Positions 1 through 7,200 of a DNA stretch of 7,985 bases are shown here, one piece after another; the stretch's first letter is position 1, and each line of letters begins with the position of its first letter. This stretch comes from Anaerolineae bacterium (GTDB lineage Bacteria; Chloroflexota; Anaerolineae; Aggregatilineales; Phototrophicaceae), in assembly GCA_014379235.1 (NCBI GenBank), contig JACMMD010000104.1, positions 1-7,985 of the forward strand. The letters run 5' to 3'. The notes beneath the pieces are model-generated. The model was not told the DNA's origin. It searched no databases and worked only from the letters and a program-made list of their open reading frames with translations. The position numbers and the translations under genes are program-made.

Positions 1-951
1 GCGCTGATACAGCGGCGTATCCTATACGGCGTTACATCGCTGGTACTGCTCTTTGGCATCGCTCTGGTGGTGGCGAGGCTGTTCCCGGCGCTGCGTTGGG
101 GTAGGCGCAAGAGCAAAGCCGCTGATGCTGAACCAGAAGCGGTCATCACGTACCCTGCCGCGACAGGCTTCACGCTGCTGTTGATGGGTGTCGGGTTGGT
201 ACTGACGCTTGTGCCGGAGTTTTTGTACCTGCGCGATAATTTTGGGGTACGCATTAACACGATTTTTAAGTTCTACTATCAGACGTGGCTGGTGTTCGGC
301 GTGGCCAGCGCCTACGGACTGTACACGATCCTGTCAGATCGCGGCTTGCGTCTGCCGAACTCCGCGCTGCGCGGCGTGTTCGCGTCGGTGGCGGTGATCG
401 GTATTGCGATAGGGCTGGTGTATCCCGCGCTTGGGCTGCATAATCGCATGTTCATCGAGACCGGACGCGCTAACGCGGAGATTCAAGCGCCGCTGACGCT
501 CGACGGCGGGCCGAGCTTGACCTACGCCAGTGATTATGCGTCGATTATGTGCCTGCGTGATCTTGTGGGTGACGAGGACGATCTGGTGATTGCGGAAGCA
601 ATTGGCAACGCCTATAACCCGAACTTCGGACGTGTGGGCGCGCTCACGGGGATCCCGATCTTGCTCGGTTGGGAGAACCATGAGGGGCAGTGGCGCGGCA
701 CGACTTACGGTGATGTGGTTGGTTCGCGGCCACAGGACATCGAGACGCTGTACACCGATTTGCGCTGGGAATCAGCACAGGGCATCATTCAAACTTATGG
801 CATTGACTACGTGTTTTACGGCAACAGCGAACGCTTAACCTATGGCGAAGCGGGCGAAGAGAAGTTCCGCGATTCGGCGGAAATTGTGTGCGAACGGGAT
901 GGCAGCGCCTTTTATCGCGTGAACTCGACGGTGCAAGTCGCGGCGCGCTAG
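1..951 (+). CDS. DUF2298 / Chlor_Arch_YYY-type polytopic membrane protein, C-terminal part (5' end outside window)
   Basis: The frame is open from base 1 and stops with TAG at 949-951, leaving 316 residues; a GTG at 67 is only an internal codon. Visible residues 1-30 and 50-125 are strongly hydrophobic and form several membrane spans. After about residue 140 comes a soluble, probably extracytoplasmic, C-terminal domain. Two blocks match my memory of the DUF2298 (TIGR03662) family: EFLYLRDNFG followed by FKFYYQTW (residues 73-96, bases 217-288), and GWENHEGQWR (residues 223-232), then a segment ending GIDYVFYGNSER. The biochemical function of the family is not established. It is usually found in the same genomes as, and often beside, Agl23-type (TIGR03663) proteins, as here, which suggests a role in surface glycan or glycoprotein assembly. 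Full-length members have roughly 700-900 residues or more, so at least half the gene lies upstream. Family call fairly sure; function inferred. Confidence 0.85.
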   Translation, partial: ALIQRRILYGVTSLVLLFGIALVVARLFPALRWGRRKSKAADAEPEAVITYPAATGFTLLLMGVGLVLTLVPEFLYLRDNFGVRINTIFKFYYQTWLVFGVASAYGLYTILSDRGLRLPNSALRGVFASVAVIGIAIGLVYPALGLHNRMFIETGRANAEIQAPLTLDGGPSLTYASDYASIMCLRDLVGDEDDLVIAEAIGNAYNPNFGRVGALTGIPILLGWENHEGQWRGTTYGDVVGSRPQDIETLYTDLRWESAQGIIQTYGIDYVFYGNSERLTYGEAGEEKFRDSAEIVCERDGSAFYRVNSTVQVAAR

Positions 952-998
952 TCGGCGTTGGCGCAAATTTGTAAGAAATCGCAGCTACACTTTGTTTT

Positions 999-1003
999 GG
1001 GAG
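999..1003 (+). promoter_or_regulatory. Shine-Dalgarno site deciding the ATG start at 1009
   Basis: GGGAG lies five bases upstream of the ATG at 1009. The in-frame TTG at 958 would give a longer protein but has no purine-rich site before it. The ATG start also puts the protein in the same residue register as the Agl23 protein encoded from 4282, which supports this choice. Confidence 0.6.
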
Positions 1004-1008
1004 CAAAT

Positions 1009-2967
1009 ATGGAAGTAACGCCGCCAATGGCGCTGAGGGATAATCCCTATCAAACTGAGTCGGGAACGGATACGCGGCGAGCGGGGATTTCGGTTGAATT
1101 CGTCGCCTATCTAGTGCTGGTTCTCTTCGCGCTGGTACTGCGCTTGGGGGATATAGACCTCGTTCCGCTCAACAATACTGAGGCGCATCAAGCGTTGGCC
1201 GCGTGGCGCGTGGTCGAAACCGACGCTGACGGGCCGATGATTATCCCCGAAAGCCCACTTTTGTTTCTGCTGCACAGCGCGATCTTCACGACGATGGGCG
1301 GCAATGAATTGTCGGCGCGGCTGCTGACGGTGTTGGCGGGTGTGGTGCTAGTAGTTTCGCCTGCGCTGTTTCGTGATCTGCTGGGCCGAACGCGGGCACT
1401 CTTGTTGAGTGTGCTGCTGCTGACATCGCCCGCGCTGCTGCTCGCATCACGCTCAAGCAGTCCGGCGGTGTGGTCGCTGTTGTGCGCGGTGGTGCTGTTA
1501 TGGGCGTTGTGGCGTTACTGGACGCAGCGACAAACGGTCTACGCGCTGACGGCGGGGGCGCTGCTGGTGAGCCTCGTTCTGCTGATTGAGCCTGCGGGGT
1601 TTGTGTTGGCGCTGGTGCTTTTGGGCGCGGGCGTGTCCTCGATGGGACTGATGCAAATCGACGAAACTGATACCGATGTGATCGAGGGTGTTCGTAATTG
1701 GCTGCGTGAGTGGCCGCTGCGCTTGAGCCTGATCGTCGCGGTGCTGACGGTGGTGGTCATCGGCACGGGCTTTATGTTTTACCAGCCGGGACTGACAGCG
1801 GTTGGTCAGGTAATAGGTGAAGGTTTGAGCGGCTTCGGTGTTGGCACTCAAGCAGGTACGCCTGTTTTCTTTCCGTTGGTCGCCAGCTTATTCTATGAGC
1901 CTGCGTTGTGGGTTTTTGGCTTGATCGGGCTGCTGATGGCGCTGCGGAGCGGTTGGGCATCGGGCATTGATCGCTTTATGGCGGCGTGGCTAGTGTTGGC
2001 CGGTTTGGCGACCCTGATTTATGGCGGCGCAGGCGCAGAACATTCCCTGTGGCTAACGATACCGTTAGCGGGGTTAGTGTCGTCGGTGTTTGCAGCGCTG
2101 CTCACCCAAGAAGATCAGCCGCAGTGGGTGGCCGACGGCTTTATGAGCAACCGTGTTTCTCGCTGGCGTGTTCCGATTTGGGGCAAGTGGGTGATCGCGC
2201 TGATTGTTGCCGCGCTGCTGATTATGCTGCTGGTACATACTCAAAATGTGGCGCGTGTATCGCTGCAAACCAACGGCGGCACACTGACCGAAATCGTGGA
2301 GCAGTTGCAGCAGCGCCCGTTGGTCGTGGACAGCATCAAGGTCATTCTCATCACTTTCCTCGCGCTGCTGATGAGCTTCTTTTTAGCGGCGGGCTTGTTC
2401 GGCAATCGAACGGCGCTGCAAGGCATTGGCTTAGGCTTGCTGCTGCTCGGAATTGTCACCAGTACGGGCAGCGGCTTGCGGGCCGCGACCAGCCGCGCTG
2501 ATAATCCGACGGAGTTCTGGCATATGGGCGCTCCGTCTAAAGAAATACTGCTTTTGCGCGAGACACTGGTGCAGTTGGCAGAACGCGAATCACGCGGGTT
2601 TCTGGAAATGCCGATCACCGTTGTCACCGACGATATGGTGATTCGACCTGACGGCGCGGTAGCGTGGGCAGTACGTGATTTCATCAACACCACGTTCGTC
2701 TCCGATGTGACCGAAGCGCAAGATCAGGGAATTGTGCTGGTGCGCGAACTCTCCGAACCGCCAGCGCTCGGACTGGCCTATGTGGGGCAGCCGTTCGTTG
2801 TCGAGGAGCGCTGGAATTTGCAGTCAATGTTGGGCTTTGATGGGTTAGCGTGGTGGTTGCAGCGGCGCACTCGCTCGGTGGCTGACACGCCCGAACGGGC
2901 GGTTCTCTGGCTGCGGCAGGATGTGTACAATGGCGTCCCGGCGGCGGCTCAGGGCAATGTTGGGTGA
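1009..2967 (+). CDS. Diverged Agl23/PMT-like (GT-C fold) membrane protein with altered active-site motifs
   Basis: A 652-residue protein with about a dozen hydrophobic spans (first at about residues 31-46) and a C-terminal soluble region of about 150 residues from E502. By eye it aligns without gaps to the first 148 residues of the protein starting at 4282: shared AYL at 33-35, R45, E58, P83, AR at 103-104, SP at 117-118, G126, SVLLL at 134-138, SP at 140-141 and R148. Residues expected to matter for GT-C catalysis differ. The Asp-Glu pair is T57-E58 instead of D57-E58, H81-G82-P83 is E81-S82-P83, and the segment holding R151 is missing. The acidic insert, the EKMPWL block and the NHL domain of the paralogue are absent too. 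Automated annotation would probably call it a glycosyltransferase family 39 or hypothetical protein. I infer a non-catalytic partner subunit, or an enzyme with changed chemistry. It lies 57 bp after the YYY gene, in the same direction. Confidence 0.8.
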   Translation: MEVTPPMALRDNPYQTESGTDTRRAGISVEFVAYLVLVLFALVLRLGDIDLVPLNNTEAHQALAAWRVVETDADGPMIIPESPLLFLLHSAIFTTMGGNELSARLLTVLAGVVLVVSPALFRDLLGRTRALLLSVLLLTSPALLLASRSSSPAVWSLLCAVVLLWALWRYWTQRQTVYALTAGALLVSLVLLIEPAGFVLALVLLGAGVSSMGLMQIDETDTDVIEGVRNWLREWPLRLSLIVAVLTVVVIGTGFMFYQPGLTAVGQVIGEGLSGFGVGTQAGTPVFFPLVASLFYEPALWVFGLIGLLMALRSGWASGIDRFMAAWLVLAGLATLIYGGAGAEHSLWLTIPLAGLVSSVFAALLTQEDQPQWVADGFMSNRVSRWRVPIWGKWVIALIVAALLIMLLVHTQNVARVSLQTNGGTLTEIVEQLQQRPLVVDSIKVILITFLALLMSFFLAAGLFGNRTALQGIGLGLLLLGIVTSTGSGLRAATSRADNPTEFWHMGAPSKEILLLRETLVQLAERESRGFLEMPITVVTDDMVIRPDGAVAWAVRDFINTTFVSDVTEAQDQGIVLVRELSEPPALGLAYVGQPFVVEERWNLQSMLGFDGLAWWLQRRTRSVADTPERAVLWLRQDVYNGVPAAAQGNVG

Positions 2968-3041
2968 GGAAATTTGTTTGACGCTGTGTATATTTGTGAT
3001 GCACCGCGAACTAGGGCTTGGGGCGTAATAGGTTTCGAACG

Positions 3042-3659
3042 ATGACGATCACGACGCTGACGATAACGGCGGAGCAAACACAAGAACGAGTCACGGCGGC
3101 CATCGGGCGCTGTTTGCGCGGCGATCAATCGGGCTACGAAAGCCTGTTCGCGGAGTTCGCGCCGGGTATCTGCCGCTTGTGTTACAGCTTGCTGTTCAAC
3201 ACGCAAGATGCCGAAGATGTCACGCAGGAGTCGTTCGTCTATGCCTTCAAGAACCTTGAGCGTTACGACGCAGAGCGGGCATCGTTCAAGACATGGCTGT
3301 ATACGATTGCTGTCAGCCGCTGTCGCAACGTTTATCGCCGCAAGCATCCGATGATCGACCTGCTGAACCTGTTTCAGCATGACGATATTCCTGCGCCAAA
3401 GTCGGAAACACCAGAAGCGGCATTTGCACATCAAAGCGCGCAAGAGGCGATTGAGCAGGCGATTGTGGCGCTGTCGCCGAGATTGCGCGAGGCAGTAGTG
3501 CTGCGTTACGGGCACGGGCTGACCTACCGCGAAATTGCTGAAGTGATGGACTGCCCGCAAAAAACGGCGGAGAGCCGCGTCCGATTGGCGCATGAAGCCT
3601 TACGTGGTTTGCTCCAGCCAACGGGTCAAGGGCTGTTAGACGAGTTGTTGAGTGTCTAG
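3042..3659 (+). CDS. ECF-type RNA polymerase sigma factor (sigma-70 family)
   Basis: A 205-residue protein with the two-domain layout of group IV sigma factors. Region 2 spans about residues 32-101, with the DAEDVTQESFVYAF helix at 56-69, TWLYTIAVSRCRNVYRRK at 84-101, and core-binding and -10-reading helices in the usual order. A linker of about 35 residues follows, then region 4 at about 136-191, with LSPRLREAVVLRYGHGLTY, then the REIAEVMDCPQKTAESRVR helix-turn-helix that reads -35 elements. There is no region 1.1 or 3. It would direct core polymerase to a dedicated promoter set when its anti-sigma factor releases it. The ATG at 3042 has a weak AGG site nine bases upstream. A TTG at 3018 is possible but would add eight residues ahead of the domain without clear benefit. 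The stop lies three bases before the anti-sigma start, so the two are almost certainly co-translated. Target promoters are unknown. Confidence 0.93.
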   Translation: MTITTLTITAEQTQERVTAAIGRCLRGDQSGYESLFAEFAPGICRLCYSLLFNTQDAEDVTQESFVYAFKNLERYDAERASFKTWLYTIAVSRCRNVYRRKHPMIDLLNLFQHDDIPAPKSETPEAAFAHQSAQEAIEQAIVALSPRLREAVVLRYGHGLTYREIAEVMDCPQKTAESRVRLAHEALRGLLQPTGQGLLDELLSV

Positions 3660-3662
3660 AAT

Positions 3663-4259
3663 ATGATGGGCACGATGAAGCTAATTGTGAGTAGTATTGT
3701 GCGGATGGACTGCCGCTTTTGTGAGGCGCATCTGGTCGCTTATTTGAACGGCCAGCTATCAGCCAAAGCGCGGTCACGAATTGCGCGGCATGTCGACGAG
3801 TGTGAGTCATGTTACGCGGCTTACATGAATGAACGCGACATGTCCCGCGAACTTGAACGGCGTGTACCGCTCGTCGGGGCGAATGTCGGTATGGGAACGA
3901 ACGCGGCTTTTGCGCGTATGTGGTCAGCGATTGAGATCGAAATTCCGACATCTCCCGCGCCAGCCGCTTCGACGGGTTGGCGTTGGTCATATCAACTTCG
4001 CTATAGTTTGGCGGCGTTGGTGTTTATGCTGGCGCTGCTGCTGCCTTGGACGATGGAGCAGCATAAAATCGGGCTGTCGCTGCCGATCCCGCCGGAGCCA
4101 AGTTTAGTGATTGAACGCGGAACTCCCGCCCCCGTTATTTCGGTGGCGTTGTTCTCGAATACGCACCCGGCGGCGACGCCAACGCCGGGTGCGCGCACAC
4201 CGGATATTGAATCTGCACCGGGCACATCCGACAGCGGTTTTGGCACGGATACACCTTAA
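3663..4259 (+). CDS. zf-HC2 anti-sigma factor, single-pass membrane protein
   Basis: A 198-residue protein. The N-terminal domain has the zinc-binding anti-sigma pattern: C17 and C20 in MDCRFCEAHL, then H43-x3-C47-x2-C50 (HVDECESC), matching the ZAS/zf-HC2 fold that occludes ECF sigma factors. One hydrophobic segment at about residues 114-131 anchors it. The remaining 65 or so residues should lie outside the cytoplasm and end in a Ser/Thr/Pro-rich tail (17 of 34 residues at 165-198). The role is inferred from this architecture and from the sigma gene three bases upstream: it would hold the sigma factor at the membrane until an envelope signal, such as proteolysis or a conformational change, frees it. 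The start is uncertain. ATG at 3663, 3666 and 3675 are all in frame and none has a strong Shine-Dalgarno site, which fits translational coupling. ATG 3705 would begin directly at MDCRFC, as many zf-HC2 proteins do. Confidence 0.88.
   Translation: MMGTMKLIVSSIVRMDCRFCEAHLVAYLNGQLSAKARSRIARHVDECESCYAAYMNERDMSRELERRVPLVGANVGMGTNAAFARMWSAIEIEIPTSPAPAASTGWRWSYQLRYSLAALVFMLALLLPWTMEQHKIGLSLPIPPEPSLVIERGTPAPVISVALFSNTHPAATPTPGARTPDIESAPGTSDSGFGTDTP
4162..4193 (+). other. GC-rich perfect inverted repeat (potential hairpin) within the anti-sigma coding end
   Basis: The arms 4162-4172 and 4183-4193 pair over 11 base pairs without mismatch around a 10-base loop. The core of the left arm is GCACCCGGCG and of the right arm CGCCGGGTGC. 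It lies inside codons 167-177 of the anti-sigma gene, about 90 bases upstream of the next start codon. No T-run follows, so it is not a standard intrinsic terminator. It may be an RNA structure affecting decay or pausing, or a by-product of Pro/Ala/Gly codons. Confidence 0.5.
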
Positions 4260-4276
4260 CTGAGGCATTCTTAAGG
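4254..4276 (+). promoter_or_regulatory. Short inverted repeat overlapping the anti-sigma stop and the Agl23 Shine-Dalgarno site
   Basis: CCTTAA at 4254-4259, which contains the TAA stop of the anti-sigma gene, is perfectly complementary to TTAAGG at 4271-4276 across an 11-base loop. The right arm contains most of the AAGGA Shine-Dalgarno site (4273-4277) for the ATG at 4282. If it forms in mRNA it would partly hide that site until ribosomes finishing the anti-sigma gene open it. The stem is only six pairs and AT-rich, so chance is a real alternative. Confidence 0.3.
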
Positions 4277-4277
4277 A
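4273..4277 (+). promoter_or_regulatory. Shine-Dalgarno site for the Agl23-NHL gene
   Basis: AAGGA lies four bases before the ATG at 4282, the strongest ribosome binding site in the window. It fixes the start of the long downstream gene, whose first membrane span begins about 30 residues later. Confidence 0.7.
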
Positions 4278-4281
4278 ACTC

Positions 4282-7200
4282 ATGGCAACTATAGTTCAAC
4301 CCAAAAACAGAGACACACAGTCGAATCCGCTCAATCGGCTGTTGGCCAATGTCTACACGCTCAACTGGGAAGTGATTGCTTACCTCATCATTTTCGTGTT
4401 GGCCGTGTTCACGCGCTTCCATATGCTGGGTGATCGCGTGATGAGCCACGATGAGAGCTTGCATACGCGCTACTCGTACAATCTGTTCGCGGATGGCGAT
4501 TTCCAGCATACGCCGCTGATGCACGGGCCGATTTTGTTCCACATCACGGCGCTGATGTACTTCCTGTTTGGTGACAATGACTTCACCGCCCGTATTTATC
4601 CGGCGGTGCTGGGTATTCTCATCACCCTGTCGCCGATCATCTTCAAGCGCTGGTTGGGACAGAAGGGCGCACTGCTAACGTCGGTGCTGCTGTTGGTCTC
4701 ACCGCTGTTGATGTATTACAACCGCTACATCCGTGAAGATACGCCATCGCTGTTTTCTGTCGTCGTGATGGTGTACTGTATTTTCGTGTACCTGTCAGGG
4801 CCGGAGAATCAACGCCGCCGAGCGCGCTGGTTGTATATCTTTGCAGCCGCCTTGCTGCATAACTTAGGTACAAAAGAGACCGCGTTTTTCTACGTCGCCA
4901 TTTTTGGCAGCTTTTTGACGCTGTTCTGGCTGGCGCGTCTGGCGCAGCACTATCGCAATGCTCCCGGCAAGACGATCTTTTTCTTCACGACAATCGGCAT
5001 CCTGATCGGCGCAGTAGCAGCGCTTGGGATGTACGTCATCCTATCCATTGTTCCGCCGGAGACCGCCGAAGCCGCCGGAATAGGCAGCCTCGAATTATCG
5101 GTGTTCGTCAACTGGACGCTGGTGTGGATTGTGGCCGTGCTGGCCATGATAATCGGGCCGCTGCTGTGGTCATTCCGGCGTGTGATGAACCGCATCAAAT
5201 GGATAGACGTTATCCTCGTCATTTTGATCGCGTTGGTGGCTTGTGCGGGTTTGATCGTCATCGAAGAACTATCCCGCGAAGTACCCAACCCTGAAGCAAC
5301 TGCCGAGCAGGTTGCTCCCGGCGATGAAGCAGTCGCGGCGACGACCACGATTTCGATGCTGCCGATTGCGGCGGAGTGGGTGGTTGGCGTAATCATCGTG
5401 CTGCTGGTGCTGGCTAGCTGGCGCATTGGCTTGTGGAACGAGCTTAACCGTTTTCCTGAATTCGATTTTTTGATATTGATGGGGACATTGGTCTTACCGT
5501 GGCTCACGGCCATCATCCTTGTGATGACGGGTGCAAGCCCAACCGATTACTCGCAAGAGGGAATCACGCGGGCGCTGCTGGCATTTACGCCGTTGATGGC
5601 CATTTCGGTGACAGTGGGGTTGGTGTGGAACTGGAAGCGCTGGCTGATCTCCGCGACCATCTTCTATGCGTTGTTCACGTTTTTCTTCACGACGATGTTT
5701 ACGAATATGCCGGGACTTGCGACGGGTATGGTCGGCAGCCTCGGCTACTGGCTCGAACAGCAGGGCGTCCGACGTGGCAGCCAGCCGCAGTATTACTATC
5801 TGCTGGTTATCATGCCGTTCTACGAGTTCTTACCCATTATCGGCAGCGTTCTAGGGACTTTCGCTGGCATGGCGATTTTCTGGAAGCGGCGTCAGGAAAA
5901 ACTCACGAGTCCGGTGAGCGAACCGTCGTATGAAAACTTCGAGTACGCAGCGGATGCACCGGACGAAGGCGTGTATGACGACGTGGCCGACTCGATGGGT
6001 GAGCCTCAGCAGGGGAACTGGTACTACGAAAGCGAGGCGACTGGCGCGGAAGAAGTGCCGTCTGTTGAGGAAATGCTCTCGCTCAACGAAGGCTATGAGG
6101 AGTCCTATCAGGAAGATAACTACGGTCAAGAAGCCGACGCGGATGTGCATTTCTACAACCCTACCATGCCGATGTCGGCGGAAGGCGACGAAGCATTCGA
6201 CAAGCCGAAAGGCGACTCTAACCCCGCCGATTGGTTGAGCGCCCCGCCGTTTTTGCCGTTCGTGGGCTGGTGGGCGATATTGACGTTGATTGCCCTGACG
6301 TTGGCCGGTGAGAAAATGCCGTGGCTGGCTGTGCATATGACGCTGCCCATGATCTTCCTCACGGGTTGGTACTTCGGGCGCGTTTTCGCCGGAATCGATA
6401 TGTCGCGGTTCCGTGATCGAGGCTGGCTTTTCGCCATACTGCTGCCGCTGTTGTACGTCGCGCTCGTTCAAGTGATCGGGCCGTTCTTGGTCGGGCAAGC
6501 ACCGTTCAGGGGTTTGCAGCAGGAGCAGTTGGCGCAAACTGGTCGCTGGTTCGCGGTTGTGGCCGTTAGTGGCTTGGTGATGTTAGCCATTTACCAGTTG
6601 GTCGAGCGCACAGGTTGGCGACATCTGCGACAGATGATCGGCGTGACGGTGTTCGCCGCGCTGACGCTGCTTTCGTTCCGCTCGGCATGGATGGCGTCGT
6701 TCATCAACTACGATCTAGCGACGGAATTTCTAGTTTACGCTCATGCCGGCCCGGCGATCAAGTGGGTGCTGGACGATCTTGAAGAAATCAGCCGCCGCAC
6801 AACAGGCGGGTTAAATGTACGGTTCGCCTATGACGATGAGTCTTCATGGCCGTATAGCTGGTACTTCCGCCATTTCACCAATCAAGTTTACTTTGCGCGT
6901 AATCCAAATGTGCAAACGCTCGATGACACGATAGCCGTTGTCGTCGGTGAGGCCAACCGTTCGCGGGTAGAACCACTGCTTGAAGATCGCTACGAGCGTT
7001 TTGAGTATGTACGTTTGTGGTGGCCGATGCAGGACTATTTCAACCTGACCCCGCAGCGTGTGGTCAATGCACTGGACTTCTCATCGGCAAACCCGCAGGC
7101 CGCGCAGATTCGGCAGGGTATGTTCGACATCTGGTGGGCGCGAGACTACACCGCCTACGGCGAAGCAATTGGCAGCAACTTTGAACTGACACAGTGGCCC

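Noticed and set aside
958..1008. TTG at 958 as the start of the second gene
   Set aside because: There is no ribosome site before it. The ATG at 1009 has GGGAG at a good distance and gives the register shared with the paralogue.
952..1008. Possible promoter in the gap before the second gene (TTGGCG at 958, TACACT at 986)
   Set aside because: The spacer is 22 bases and both boxes match poorly; read-through from the upstream gene is simpler.
2968..3000. Possible promoter before the sigma gene (TTGACG at 2978, TATATT at 2989, GGAAATT at 2968)
   Set aside because: The TTGACG and TATATT boxes are only five bases apart, no TATAAT-like box lies 16-18 bases after TTGACG, and no ECF-type -10 element follows GGAAATT at 16-17 bases. 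The elements do not make a working promoter on spacing.
2949..3593. Long open frame on the minus strand opposite the sigma factor gene
   Set aside because: It lies across a clear sigma-70 gene with recognisable regions 2 and 4. Its own translation is Arg/Gln/His-rich with no domain I recognise, as expected for the reverse of GC-rich coding DNA.
3313..3990. 225-codon minus-strand open frame over the sigma/anti-sigma junction
   Set aside because: It overlaps two well-supported genes and has a low-complexity Ser/Arg/Pro composition with no motif.
5851..6537. 228-codon minus-strand open frame opposite the acidic insert
   Set aside because: It is the complement of an acidic, Glu/Asp-codon-rich coding stretch, which naturally lacks stops on the other strand. 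The product is a run of Arg, His, Leu, Phe and Val with no recognised family.
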